Below are positions 34,984 to 43,666 of a stretch of DNA of 64,000 nucleotides, piece by piece; within the stretch, counting starts at the first letter, position 1, and each line of letters starts with the position of its first letter. The position numbers and the translations under genes were made by a program. The DNA lies in assembly GCA_021203305.1 (NCBI GenBank), contig JAJQBK010000036.1, positions 1 to 64,000 on the forward strand, written 5' to 3'. The notes beneath the pieces were generated by a model that searched no databases, was not told where the DNA came from, and was given only the letters and a program-made list of their open reading frames with translations. Source of the DNA: Lachnospiraceae bacterium. GTDB taxonomy: Bacteria; Bacillota; Clostridia; Lachnospirales; Lachnospiraceae.

Positions 34984-36768
34984 TTATTTGCCATCCCCGG
35001 CGGCGTCCGCCTGCACAATGACCGGCGCCGCGGAAGCCTCCAGTGCCTCCTTCGCCCGGGTGATCTCGTCCGCCTGCTCCTGAGTCAGCTTTGACGGATT
35101 GGCTTTCGCTATCAGCCTCTGAAGCTGATTGATATCGCTCTTTACCTGCTTTTTCACGGATTTGTCCAGTGATTTATGTACCTTATTGTACGCGTTATTC
35201 GCGCGGGCTAAAACCTTCTCCGCCTCCCCGATGGAGTTGATGGCGGCTTTTCTCTGTCCGTCCGAGGCTTCATACTCCTGCGCCTCATGGATGGCCCGCT
35301 GAATGTCCGCCTCGCTCATGTTGGTATTGGAGGACACTGCGATCTGCTGCTGTCTGCCTGTGCCCAGGTCACGGGCGGACACCTTCACAATCCCGTTGGC
35401 GTCAATGTCGAAGGTCACCTCGATCTGAGGCACCCCGGCCATAGCCTTCTGGATTCCATCCAGCCTGAAATTTCCCAGCAGCTTATTGTCCTTCGCGAAC
35501 TGCCGCTCCCCCTGAAGCACCTTGATATCCACGGCGCTCTGGTAATTGGCCGCCGTGGTGAACACCTGGCTGTGGCGGGTGGGAATGGTAGTGTTGCGTT
35601 CAATCAGCCTGGTAGAGACGCCGCCCACAGTCTCGATGGAAAGTGACAACGGCGTCACATCCATCAGAATCAGCTCATTGGCGTTGCTGCCGACCACCAG
35701 CGCGCCGCCAAGCTTGCCGCCCTGTACAGCCGCGCCCTGAGCCACGCACTCATCCGGATTTAAGTTTCTGGAGGGCTCCTTTCCGGTCAGCTGGCGCACC
35801 TTGCTGACCACAGCGGGCATTCTGGTGGAGCCGCCCACCAGCAGCACCATTCCCAGCTGAGAGGCTGTGATCCCCGCGTCGCTTAAGGCCTGCCGCACCG
35901 GTTCCTCGGTTTTGCGGATCAGATCCGCGGTCAGCTCCTCGAATTTCGCCCTGGTAATAGTCATCTCCAGATGCTTCGGCTGATCCTTTACCATAGTGAT
36001 AAAAGGCAGATTGATATTCACCGAAGCCGCGGAGGATAACTCAATCTTGGCCTTTTCCGCCTCGTCCCGCACCCGCTGGGCGGCGGTCATATCCTTCGAC
36101 AGATCCACATGCTCCGTTTTCCTGTACTCCGAGATAATATAATCCGCCAGCCGCTTATCAAAATCATCGCCGCCCAGGTGATTGTCCCCGGCAGTGGCCA
36201 GCACCTCGATCAGGCTCTCCCCGATTTCAATGATGGACACGTCAAAGGTGCCGCCGCCCAGATCATACACCAGAATCTTCTGAGGATCGCCGTGGTCCAG
36301 CCCGTAAGCCAGCGCCGCGGAGGTAGGCTCATTGATAATCCGCAGCACATTCAGACCCGCGATCCTCCCCGCGTCCTTTGTGGCCTGGCGCTGAGCATCG
36401 TTAAAATAGGCCGGCACCGTGATCACCGCGTCGTTAACCGTATCCCCCAGATAGCTCTCCGCGTCCTTTTTCAGCTTACGCAGGATCATCGCGGAAATTT
36501 CCTGGGGCGTGTAGGTCTTGCCGTCAATCCTGGTGGTCCAGGTACTGCCCATCTCTCTTTTGATGGAGGAGAAGGTGCACATGGCGTTGACCGCCGCCTG
36601 TCGCTTGGCCATGTCTCCCACCAGCCGCTCCCCCTTCTTTGAGAAAGCTACCACGGAGGGCGTTGTTCTCGCTCCCTCCGCGTTGGGAATAATTACAGGC
36701 TTGCCGTTCTCCAGCACCGACATACAGCTGTTGGTTGTTCCCAGATCGATTCCAATTACCCTGCTCAT
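34984..36768 (-). CDS. Orphan DnaK (Hsp70) chaperone
   Basis: 594 residues. Complete Hsp70 ATPase domain ([35 protein letters not shown]) with the inter-domain linker [11 protein letters not shown], then a beta substrate-binding domain and a helical lid. It lacks the acidic C-terminal tail typical of the main DnaK and stands alone rather than in an hrcA-grpE-dnaK-dnaJ operon. The promoter looks like sigma-A and I see no CIRCE operator. Probably a second Hsp70 with specialised clients; I cannot exclude that it is the only DnaK of the genome. Confidence 0.9.
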   Translation of the reverse strand: MSRVIGIDLGTTNSCMSVLENGKPVIIPNAEGARTTPSVVAFSKKGERLVGDMAKRQAAVNAMCTFSSIKREMGSTWTTRIDGKTYTPQEISAMILRKLKKDAESYLGDTVNDAVITVPAYFNDAQRQATKDAGRIAGLNVLRIINEPTSAALAYGLDHGDPQKILVYDLGGGTFDVSIIEIGESLIEVLATAGDNHLGGDDFDKRLADYIISEYRKTEHVDLSKDMTAAQRVRDEAEKAKIELSSAASVNINLPFITMVKDQPKHLEMTITRAKFEELTADLIRKTEEPVRQALSDAGITASQLGMVLLVGGSTRMPAVVSKVRQLTGKEPSRNLNPDECVAQGAAVQGGKLGGALVVGSNANELILMDVTPLSLSIETVGGVSTRLIERNTTIPTRHSQVFTTAANYQSAVDIKVLQGERQFAKDNKLLGNFRLDGIQKAMAGVPQIEVTFDIDANGIVKVSARDLGTGRQQQIAVSSNTNMSEADIQRAIHEAQEYEASDGQRKAAINSIGEAEKVLARANNAYNKVHKSLDKSVKKQVKSDINQLQRLIAKANPSKLTQEQADEITRAKEALEASAAPVIVQADAAGDGK

Positions 36769-36811
36769 TTATATTTTCCTCCATGAATTCCCTGAAATTA
36801 ACATCAATCTG

Positions 36812-36840
36812 ACTTTATTCTTCTCAAAATCCAAAGTCAA
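36812..36840 (-). promoter_or_regulatory. Promoter of the dnaK-like gene
   Basis: Minus strand TTGACT (36835-36840), 17-nt spacer, TAAAGT (36812-36817), about 43 nt before the ATG. Confidence 0.65.
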
Positions 36841-36961
36841 GTTTTCCGGAACTTATTTAACAGTTTTCATGGTAAATTAAGATTTTTAACACCGACTGTT
36901 CACACAAAATCCCGGTGGAAATTATTTTCTGTTCCGTCACGATGGAAGATATTTTCCGTTC

Positions 36962-36990
36962 TTGTATCTTCAGAGAAAATATGGTATAAT
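36962..36990 (+). promoter_or_regulatory. Promoter of the small membrane protein and mrp
   Basis: TTGTAT (36962-36967), 17-nt spacer, TATAAT (36985-36990). Leader of about 85 nt to the first ATG. Confidence 0.75.
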
Positions 36991-37082
36991 CCGCTTATTC
37001 GCAATCGTAAATTTGTCCGGTTTTCTTTTGCGGAAAAGATAACCGGCAGCAAAGTTTTTTCACTTATATTCAGGAGGCAAAA

Positions 37083-37202
37083 ATGGGCGTTATCTTAGGC
37101 GGTCTGCTTTTAATCATTATTGTCGTAGCGGTTGTGGTCACCGCCGTAGTCTCATCCGTGGTCTCGGCTTTCGCGTCCAAGAATATCGACGAAGAGGAAT
37201 AA
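37083..37202 (+). CDS. 39-residue membrane protein upstream of mrp
   Basis: ATG at 37083 with AGGAGG 4-5 nt before it; MGVILGGLLLIIIVVAVVV begins a single long hydrophobic helix, ending in a short acidic tail (SKNIDEEE). The stop is 30 nt before mrp and the two share one promoter. I know no family for it. Strong ribosome site, codon use and helix make it a likely real gene. Confidence 0.75.
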   Translation: MGVILGGLLLIIIVVAVVVTAVVSSVVSAFASKNIDEEE

Positions 37203-37232
37203 CGCAAATCTAACCCCCAAGGAGGAAGCACC

Positions 37233-38054
37233 ATGAGTGAGGAATGCTCTCACAACTGTTCCGAATGCGGCAGCGACTGCGAGGAACGCACAGCGCCGCA
37301 GAGCCTTCTGGCACAGGCCAACGAAGCGTCTGATATCAGAAAGGTTATTGGAATTGTCAGCGGAAAGGGCGGCGTCGGAAAGTCCCTGGTGACATCCCTG
37401 CTGGCCTGCGGCATGCGGAGGAAGGGATATTCCGCCGCCATACTGGACGCGGATATCACTGGTCCCTCTATCCCGAAAATGTTCGGCGTCCATGAAAGGG
37501 CAGTCGGCAGTGAGACGGAAATTGAGCCTGTATACACCCAAAACGGCATCCGCCTGATGTCCCTCAATCTGCTTCTGGAGCATGACGACGACCCGGTAAT
37601 CTGGAGAGGGCCGATTATCGCGGGCGTTGTGAAGCAGTTCTGGACGGATGTCAGCTGGGGCGATGTGGATTATATGTTCGTGGATATGCCTCCCGGGACC
37701 GGGGATGTGCCTCTGACAGTCTTTCAGTCTCTGCCGGTAGACGGCATTATTGTCGTCACCTCCCCCCAGGAGCTGGTCGGGATGATCGTGGGAAAGGCCG
37801 TCAGGATGGCAGAGGCAATGGATATCCCCGTTCTCGGTGTTGTGGAAAATATGTCCTATTTTGAGTGTCCCACCTGTCATGACAGGCATTTTATCTTCGG
37901 CGACAGCCACATCGAGGAACTGGCCGCGCAGTACGGCATCCGGCACATCGCCAGAATCCCGCTGGTGCCGGAAATGGCCGCCGCCTGTGACAGGGGAGAA
38001 ATTGAAACAATGGACGCGGAGTGGCTGGATGAAATCATTACAGTCATTGAATGA
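37233..38054 (+). CDS. mrp: Mrp/NBP35-family Fe-S cluster carrier ATPase
   Basis: A 273-residue P-loop ATPase that carries iron-sulfur clusters to apoproteins. The N-terminus has four close cysteines (CSHNCSECGSDC), then VSGKGGVGKS (deviant Walker A), LDADITGPSIPKMFG, DMPPGTGDVPLT and the C-terminal CPTC pair that holds the bridging cluster. AAGGAGG lies 7-8 nt before the ATG. Second gene of a two-gene unit with the 39-residue membrane protein. Confidence 0.95.
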   Translation: MSEECSHNCSECGSDCEERTAPQSLLAQANEASDIRKVIGIVSGKGGVGKSLVTSLLACGMRRKGYSAAILDADITGPSIPKMFGVHERAVGSETEIEPVYTQNGIRLMSLNLLLEHDDDPVIWRGPIIAGVVKQFWTDVSWGDVDYMFVDMPPGTGDVPLTVFQSLPVDGIIVVTSPQELVGMIVGKAVRMAEAMDIPVLGVVENMSYFECPTCHDRHFIFGDSHIEELAAQYGIRHIARIPLVPEMAAACDRGEIETMDAEWLDEIITVIE

Positions 38055-38261
38055 CCCAAATCATGATAATAACCAGCATACTCCACCCTGCCTGTCACCC
38101 TGTAGAGCATGGCGGAGGTGTTGATTCCTTCCGCCAGTGTCCACTACATCCGGGCGAGGACCACAGGCGTCCCTTTCCAGTCTGTTGTATGCATAGACAA
38201 TAATCCCAATATTTTTCTTTTCCAGCGATTTGATAGAGCCAATAAAAGACGTCCGTCACAG

Positions 38262-39128
38262 TCAGGCCATATTCTCCCTCACCCAGAGCCGCGCATCCCT
38301 CTCCTCAAGCTCAAGAAATACCGGCCGCTCCTTACACTTTTCATTTGGCGTGTGCAGCGCCAGCATAATCCTGCCCTCTTTGGTTTTAAAAATCATTCCA
38401 TGGCCGCCATCCTCTTGAAAAAGAGGTTCCTTTAGCTGGGTCCAGCCCTCCATGATGTGCCCGTCCCTGGCTTTGGCCATACCCACAGCGTAACCGAGGC
38501 TTCCGAAGGACGACCAGATCATCATAAGCTCCCCGTTGGAAAGATGATAAATAAACGGCCCGTCTGTCACATAGCCCTTGGCGGGGCGTGCGACCCATTC
38601 AGCGTCCGTCGCGTGAAACAAAAGCGCAGGTTCCCCCACTGCCGCCTTCAAATCGTCCGTCAGCTGCAGGGCGCAGATCTCCCCGTTCACCGTTTGCTTC
38701 CATTCATGGCAAAAGACCATATACGGCGTTCCATCCGGCGACACGTACAGTGTCCCATCCAGACATTCCCAGTCCGGCGGCGTTATATTCCCGTCCGAAT
38801 GAAGAACAAACCTGCCGTCCGGCCTGTCCGAGACAAGAATCGATGTTCCCTGGCATACACCCTGCGCTTTGAACGAGACAAACATATAAAATTTACCTCT
38901 GTATTCATGCACCTCCGGAGCCCAATAGTTCATTGTATACGGAAAATCCGCCGTCCTGGAGAAAATTTCCTCCGGCTCCGACCATTCATCCAAATCCTCC
39001 GAAACATACACATCCAGCCCATAGGCCTGATCCGCCCAGCATTCTTTGCCCCGTGTGCCATACATGTAATATTTGCCGTTATGCAGAAGGACAAAGGGAT
39101 CTCTTATGTTAATTTCATCTGTTTTCAT
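38262..39128 (-). CDS. GH43-family glycoside hydrolase
   Basis: A 288-residue five-bladed beta-propeller enzyme. INIRDPFVLLHNGKYYMYGT carries the general-base Asp, YWAPEVHEYRGKFYMFVS the second blade, LDGTLYVSPDGTPYMVF the pKa-modulating Asp region, and TDGPFIYHLSNGELMMIWS the acid region, where Asp stands at the usual Glu. No signal peptide, so cytoplasmic. Arabinofuranosidase or xylosidase activity is typical of the family. A short piece of a second copy remains at 40780-40830. Confidence 0.88.
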   Translation of the reverse strand: MKTDEINIRDPFVLLHNGKYYMYGTRGKECWADQAYGLDVYVSEDLDEWSEPEEIFSRTADFPYTMNYWAPEVHEYRGKFYMFVSFKAQGVCQGTSILVSDRPDGRFVLHSDGNITPPDWECLDGTLYVSPDGTPYMVFCHEWKQTVNGEICALQLTDDLKAAVGEPALLFHATDAEWVARPAKGYVTDGPFIYHLSNGELMMIWSSFGSLGYAVGMAKARDGHIMEGWTQLKEPLFQEDGGHGMIFKTKEGRIMLALHTPNEKCKERPVFLELEERDARLWVRENMA

Positions 39129-39313
39129 TCTATGTAACGCTCCTTCAGCTGATATGGTTTACACCACCTGTACAATTCCTCACAATGAAGATGATTGCTA
39201 TAATACCTTGTATTGCCTTCTAGCCAGCGGAAGTCCTAACGCTTCAATCTCAATGAGCTCCCTGTTCACTGTCATGCGTGATACATGAAAGAAAACCAGC
39301 ATTCATTATTCAA

Positions 39314-40606
39314 TCAGTTGCGCAGACACCCAATCGGAATTACATAAACTCCATCCGGCCTGCGATACCCATATTGCGTACCTGTAATCACTATTTTCAG
39401 ATCAGGCAACCGCAATCTTGCCTGCTTTTCTGTTTCATTATATTTTCTTACTAATGATTCAATTTCATTTAAATGCGCAGCGCCATCCTCAATATCACTG
39501 CTGCCCAGCTTAAACTCAATCAGGGCATATTTCCCATCCCTTAAATGCAATACGCAATCCGCTTCCAGGCCATATCTATCGTGATAATATGACACCCGGC
39601 CTCCCAGGGCGTTAGAATATATTTTCAGATCACGAATGCAAAGTGTTTCAAAAATAAAGCCAAAGGTTTTCAGATCCAGATTAAAATACTCCGGTTCTAC
39701 GCCCAGAGCCGCAACGACTAATGACGGATCTACCAGTTCCTTTTTTTCTGATGACTGTATGGCGCTTTTGGAACGGATTGCCGGACACCACGCTTCCACA
39801 TTCTGAATTACATAGAGCTTTTTTAAAGCACTTACATATTCATAAAATGTTGAAGCACCCATGTCCGTATTGGCGTTAATGTCTTTTAAAACAGAGCGGT
39901 TGGTTGCCAGTGTAGAGATATTTCTGGCATAAGAACGCAATAGCAGTCTTGTCGCGGTCTCATCGCGCCTGACCCCGTCCACGTTGGAAACATCCTCTCT
40001 GCACAGACTTTCAAAATAACTCTGCGCCACCATTAGCTTTGCCCTGTCACTCTTTTTACTGACAGAGGATGGCCAGCCGCCTCTGCATGCGGCAAAGATC
40101 AGGCCATCCACAGACAATTCCGAAACACAGCCTTCCTCCGGAAAAGACCCTGCCTGAAATAATAAAGACAACGATACTGCCCCGTTGGATTCCCCTGTCT
40201 CATAAAGACTCATAGGATACATGGTCAGTGTATCAATCCGGCCGGTGCCTGTGTGCATAATCTGCGTTTTGTCAATGGAATTGGAACCCGTCAGAATATA
40301 CAGGCCTTCCTCTCCTCTGCGGTCAACAGATACCCGAACCGCATCCCAAATATTGGGAGCAATCTGCCATTCGTCGATCAGGCGGGGATTTTCCCCGACC
40401 AGAAGATTTGATGGTTTGATCTTCGCTGTTTCCATATACATGTCCCGTTTATCCGGGTCCTGCATCTCAATATAGCTTCTGGCAAACTGTTTTGCGGTTG
40501 TTGTCTTCCCGCACCATTTTGGTCCGACAATGTGTACTGCACCGAACGCATCCAGCTTTAATTCAAGTTCTTCATCACAAATTCTCTTAATATATTCCCT
40601 TGCCAT
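39314..40606 (-). CDS. AAA ATPase with DUF4143
   Basis: 430 residues. N-terminal AAA_14-type ATPase with Walker A GPKWCGKTTTAKQFA (about residues 28-42), ENPRLIDEWQ and YILTGSNSID; C-terminal DUF4143 domain with the nuclease-like ESVVRK..FELKLGSSDIE pattern (here YHDRYGLEADCVLHLRDGKYALIEFKLGS). Such proteins are frequent in accessory DNA; no function is proven. Stands alone, upstream gap 278 bp. Confidence 0.88.
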   Translation of the reverse strand: MAREYIKRICDEELELKLDAFGAVHIVGPKWCGKTTTAKQFARSYIEMQDPDKRDMYMETAKIKPSNLLVGENPRLIDEWQIAPNIWDAVRVSVDRRGEEGLYILTGSNSIDKTQIMHTGTGRIDTLTMYPMSLYETGESNGAVSLSLLFQAGSFPEEGCVSELSVDGLIFAACRGGWPSSVSKKSDRAKLMVAQSYFESLCREDVSNVDGVRRDETATRLLLRSYARNISTLATNRSVLKDINANTDMGASTFYEYVSALKKLYVIQNVEAWCPAIRSKSAIQSSEKKELVDPSLVVAALGVEPEYFNLDLKTFGFIFETLCIRDLKIYSNALGGRVSYYHDRYGLEADCVLHLRDGKYALIEFKLGSSDIEDGAAHLNEIESLVRKYNETEKQARLRLPDLKIVITGTQYGYRRPDGVYVIPIGCLRN

Positions 40607-40710
40607 GAAAAAGTTCCTCTCTGATTTCTAAATATCCTTTTCTGCATGAGAAAACTCATAATTCATAGGCTTATTATATTGCTTTCCATAAAATTTCACA
40701 AGAGTACGCC

Positions 40711-40756
40711 GGACACTTTTGCTGCTTTTTATCGGACATTTTTGCTGCTTTTTATC
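40711..40756. repeat. Two tandem 23-bp repeats
   Basis: GGACACTTTTGCTGCTTT and GGACATTTTTGCTGCTTT, each continuing TTATC, at 40711-40733 and 40734-40756 with one mismatch. Located in the gap between the Fic gene and the DUF4143 gene. Confidence 0.75.
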
Positions 40757-40779
40757 GCATTCTTTTGCGGCTTGCCTTC

Positions 40780-40830
40780 TCCGGCGTCCTTAAGATAATT
40801 TCCTCAGGCTCCGACCATTCATTCAAATCC
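40780..40830 (-). pseudogene. Fragment of a second GH43 gene
   Basis: About 50 nt resembling 38946-38997 within the intact GH43 gene; translates as DLNEWSEPEEII against DLDEWSEPEEIF. Flanks are unrelated, so it is a relic of a duplicated or recombined copy. Confidence 0.6.
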
Positions 40831-40884
40831 CACCAGATGCTATGCGTCATAACACCTGATGGGATCCGGTTCCGGAATGGTTAT

Positions 40885-41829
40885 TCAGGGACGCATCGTT
40901 TTCCAGCAGTTCTTTTTCAGGAAAGCAGCAATCACCACGCTGTCTTCACCCTCATAGTACCTTACAAGCAGCTGTTTGAACTCCGGCACATGGCTTTCGG
41001 GAATCACCAAGAAACCGCCGCCATGGGCAATCAGATAATGATTCGCAAAAATGACAGCTGCCCGTTTGTTTCCATCCTGGAATATCTGCGTTTTCATGCA
41101 ATACAGACACAGTTTAATGGCAATATTTACGGCATCCTCATTTTCTTCGGTGATTTCCCGGATTTGCTCCTTTACATCCACCTCCATGGGCAGAGGCGGA
41201 ATATAGGAGGAGCCGCCGATGGAAACAGGAACGCCGCGAATGCGGCCTCCTTCCTCAAAGAAGCCCTCATTGACAAGTCTTGCGATATGACTGAGCATGT
41301 AGTAATCACTGCGGCTGGCGATCACATCCCTGTCAAGGATAAACTCCCATGCGTGTTTCAGATTCAAAATTTTCTGTACATCTGCAGCGGTCATGCCGGA
41401 GACTTTACCGTTATCTATGATTTCCTCCGTTTGCGGGAAAGAGGTTGCAACGCCTTCCAAAACAGCCTGATCATAGATGTTTATTTTCATATTTGCCCTT
41501 GCAAATGAAATATTGGTTATAACTTCGGCAGGAAGCTCATCCTCAGAATATCCGGCAGCCGCAAGCCGCTTTTCGACACTGCGGAGTTCTTTGCGAATCT
41601 CACGGGCTTCTCTGGCATTGCGAAGAAGAAGATTATAGAGCTCTTCCGTATATACTCCGACATAAGTGGAAGTCTGCCTGCCCGCCACACGCTTTCTGAC
41701 GTAAAGGTATTTCCCGTCACCCCGCTCCTTGATTTCAGGTGTACCATCATAGGGCATCAAATTCAGTCTTGCATGAAGATCGGCGCGGCTTCTGAGCAAT
41801 TCCTGTATTTCATTATATTGTGCTGCCAT
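40885..41829 (-). CDS. Fic-family protein with altered FIC motif
   Basis: 314 residues, ATG at 41829 with AGGGAGG 7 nt before it (an upstream in-frame ATG at 41853 lies in the operator palindrome). The Fic core near residues 240-255 reads TQIFQDGNKRAA: the catalytic His of HPFx(D/E)GN(G/K)R is Gln, while Asp, Gly-Asn and Arg remain. The N-terminus carries a basic segment and a coiled region (KRVAGRQTSTYVGVYTEELYNLLLRNAREAREIRKELRS). Classic Fic enzymes transfer AMP from ATP; with Gln in place of His this one may be inactive or have another chemistry. Confidence 0.82.
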   Translation of the reverse strand: MAAQYNEIQELLRSRADLHARLNLMPYDGTPEIKERGDGKYLYVRKRVAGRQTSTYVGVYTEELYNLLLRNAREAREIRKELRSVEKRLAAAGYSEDELPAEVITNISFARANMKINIYDQAVLEGVATSFPQTEEIIDNGKVSGMTAADVQKILNLKHAWEFILDRDVIASRSDYYMLSHIARLVNEGFFEEGGRIRGVPVSIGGSSYIPPLPMEVDVKEQIREITEENEDAVNIAIKLCLYCMKTQIFQDGNKRAAVIFANHYLIAHGGGFLVIPESHVPEFKQLLVRYYEGEDSVVIAAFLKKNCWKTMRP

Positions 41830-41842
41830 TGTATTTCCTCCC

Positions 41843-41893
41843 TTGGGGAACATTTTCTGAAATTAATATGCCATAATGTTCCCCAACAGTCAA
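41843..41893 (-). promoter_or_regulatory. Promoter and palindromic operator of the Fic gene
   Basis: Minus strand TTGACT (41888-41893), 17-nt spacer, CATATT (41865-41870). A perfect 12-bp inverted repeat, TTGGGGAACATT (41843-41854) and AATGTTCCCCAA (41875-41886), has one arm inside the promoter spacer and the other between the -10 and the ribosome site. This placement fits a repressor operator. Confidence 0.75.
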
Positions 41894-41920
41894 TGCAGTT
41901 TGTGGGAGTATTTATTATCT

Positions 41921-42022
41921 TTACAGCCCGACAGCCCTGAACGCCTGATCCAGATCCCGAATGATGTCCTCCACAGACTCAGGCCCGACGCTGAACCGGA
42001 TAAAGCTTTCTATCAGCTCCTG
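41921..42022 (-). pseudogene. C-terminal remnant of a Cys/Met-metabolism PLP enzyme
   Basis: In frame to a TAA at 41921: QELIESFIRFSVGPESVEDI then IRDLDQAFRAVGL, the characteristic C-terminus of cystathionine gamma-synthase / O-acetylhomoserine sulfhydrylase proteins. A stop lies in the same frame a few codons upstream; nothing else of the gene is left. Confidence 0.7.
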
Positions 42023-42400
42023 TTTTACACTTATTCAGGAAGAACCTGAAAGTAATGTTCTCCTCTATCAATTCCTGTCCTGCCTGCATCAGCTCCTCGA
42101 ATCCGACAGCGGTATTCTGTCACCATTTGCCTACTATATAAATTGGTAAAATAGGTAATCCTTAAAACCATTCCCGGGTCTTGATTTGTCTAATCAACCT
42201 GCGTTATAATAGGCAAAAGAGGAAAGAGATAATCCTATGATCTCCACGAAAGGACGGGAGCTATCGCTCCTGCCCTTTTTCCCACAGTATGAAAACAGAA
42301 TGTATCTGATAAGGCTGTGAAATCGAATGCCGATGAGGTACTGAGCTTTCAGAAAGGCTGTCGGGAGAACTGTATCCGAAATAGCGGGAGGGAAACCACA
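42023..42400. other. Gene-poor region upstream of tcdA
   Basis: About 380 bp with no convincing gene. It contains the tcdA promoter (42181-42210) and two related stretches in opposite sense, TTTGCCTACTAT (42126-42137) on the plus strand and TTTTGCCTATTAT (minus strand, about 42203-42217). It looks like decayed sequence between accessory genes. Confidence 0.4.
42181..42210 (+). promoter_or_regulatory. Promoter upstream of tcdA
   Basis: TTGATT (42181-42186), 18-nt spacer, TATAAT (42205-42210). The leader to the TTG start is about 190 nt. Confidence 0.6.
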
Positions 42401-43168
42401 TTGCTGAATCAATTTTCAAGAACAGAGCTTCTGCTGGGCAAAGATGGAATGGAGCGCTTATCGGCGTCCTGCGTCGCAGTATTTGGCATCGGCGGCGTAG
42501 GAGGATACGCGGTGGAAGCGCTTGCCCGGAGCGGGGTCGGTTCCTTCGTGCTGGTTGACGATGATAAAATTTGTCTGACCAATTTAAACAGGCAGATCAT
42601 TGCGACCAGAAAAACGGTCGGCCAGTATAAAGCAGATGTCATGAAGGAGCGCATACTCGAAATCAATCCAAGTGCAAAAGTGGAAGTCCGAAAGTGCTTT
42701 TATCTTCCGGAAAATGCAGGTGAATTTGATTTTTCGCACTATTCCTACGTTGTGGACGCAGTAGATACTGTTACGGCGAAGCTCGAAATTATCGAGCAGG
42801 CGCAAAAATGCAGTGCGCCAGTCATCAGTTGTATGGGGGCCGGAAATAAGCTTGACCCCACAAAATTTCAGGTGGCAGATATTTATGAAACAACGATGTG
42901 TCCGCTTGCAAAGGTGATGCGGCATGAATGCAGAAAGCGCGGAATACGTGCATTGAAAGTAGTGTATTCCACAGAAAAAAGCATCCGCCCTTCGGACGAT
43001 ATGGAGATCAGCTGCCAGACGAATTGCATCTGTCCGCCCGGGACGAAACGCAAATGTACGCAGCGAAGGGATATTCCGGGAAGTGTTGCGTTCGTCCCAT
43101 CTGTAGCCGGCCTGATCCTGGCCGGAGAGGTTATAAAGGATTTAATTAAGCCATTGGAGCAGGCGTAG
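42401..43168 (+). CDS. tcdA: tRNA threonylcarbamoyladenosine dehydratase TcdA
   Basis: 255 residues of the E1/MoeB-like family that cyclises t6A37 to ct6A in tRNA using ATP. The N-terminus NQFSRTELLLGKDGMERL, the GIGGVGGYAVEALARSGVG nucleotide loop, DDDKICLTNLNRQI and GAGNKLDPTKF are typical. The start is a TTG at 42401 with GGGAGGG 8 nt before it; upstream codons in frame are not family-like. Four cysteines near the end (NCICPPGTKRKC) are usual for the Firmicute form. Confidence 0.92.
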   Translation: MLNQFSRTELLLGKDGMERLSASCVAVFGIGGVGGYAVEALARSGVGSFVLVDDDKICLTNLNRQIIATRKTVGQYKADVMKERILEINPSAKVEVRKCFYLPENAGEFDFSHYSYVVDAVDTVTAKLEIIEQAQKCSAPVISCMGAGNKLDPTKFQVADIYETTMCPLAKVMRHECRKRGIRALKVVYSTEKSIRPSDDMEISCQTNCICPPGTKRKCTQRRDIPGSVAFVPSVAGLILAGEVIKDLIKPLEQA

Positions 43169-43289
43169 CAGCAAAATACGGCAGCAGGCCTGGGCTCAGC
43201 TTCGCCGCCCTGTTCACAGCGCCGCATAATCCAGGAACAGAAAATGCGTATCCGCCTCATTGTCGATATACTCGTTGCCATGGTTTGTG

Positions 43290-43498
43290 CCGGTATAGGC
43301 CAGCCGCCCCGCTTTGCCAGAGTCAGATAGAGGTTATTCTGATAGTCGGTGTAGCTGGACTGTCCGCTGCGCTGAAAATCCCGGCGCAGCAGATCCTCAT
43401 GGAAGGAATAGTTGACATGGATGCCGGACAATGTCATCTTATACCGGCCATACCGCTTGGAGAGGTAATTCCGGTAGGTTGTCTTATCTGACTGCGCC
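43290..43498 (-). pseudogene. Fragment of glutamate-cysteine ligase (gshA/gshAB)
   Basis: Minus-strand frame reads TYRNYLSKRYGRYKMTLSGI, then HVNYSFHEDLLRRDFQRSG and YTDYQNNLYLTLAKR, the GshA-type SGIHxNxSF core. There is no start, the ends are missing, and the frame changes near 43310. In the next frame an unidentified tail ending THFLFLDYAAL runs to a stop near 43219. Confidence 0.65.
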
Positions 43499-43651
43499 GC
43501 CGGGCCGGACCGCCGCAACAGATGCGCCTGCCTTATGAGTAAGCAAACCGGGATTGGAGTCGGCATCATTTAATTCTGCAAAGACCTTCTTAATCAGAAT
43601 GGCGGTGTTGCCGTCTTTGCGGGAGCTGTCATTGATTCCTATTACCTTCAT
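43484..43651 (-). pseudogene. Internally deleted NADPH-dependent FMN reductase
   Basis: ATG at 43651, [20 protein letters not shown] gives a flavodoxin-fold N-terminus, but after AELN the frame jumps to [20 protein letters not shown], a segment that lies about 110 residues into intact relatives, then stops. About 80 residues, including the Fe-S cysteine region, are missing. It overlaps the gshA fragment by a few bases, marking a deletion junction. Confidence 0.65.
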
Positions 43652-43666
43652 CTTATCACACCCCAC

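Larger units (their letters stand above)
36769..37082. other. Divergent promoter region between dnaK and the small membrane protein
   Basis: 314 bp without a gene. It holds the minus-strand dnaK promoter (36812-36840) and the plus-strand promoter (36962-36990), with an AT-rich stretch between that has two copies of an ATTTTC(T/C)GTTC motif. No CIRCE or other heat-shock operator seen. Confidence 0.6.

Noticed and set aside
36769..37082. CIRCE or other heat-shock operator upstream of dnaK
   Set aside because: No TTAGCACTC-N9-GAGTGCTAA or close variant seen.
38055..38261. Decayed gene between mrp and GH43
   Set aside because: One minus-strand frame (KSLEKKNIGIIVYAYNRLER) looks coding-like, but I could not assign it to any family and it has no start.
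40711..40756. CRISPR array
   Set aside because: Two directly adjoining 23-bp units with no spacers and no cas genes.
42883..43569. A 228-codon gene on the minus strand overlapping tcdA
   Set aside because: Only its middle part (the GshA core) is protein-like; the rest lies antisense to tcdA and has no domain.
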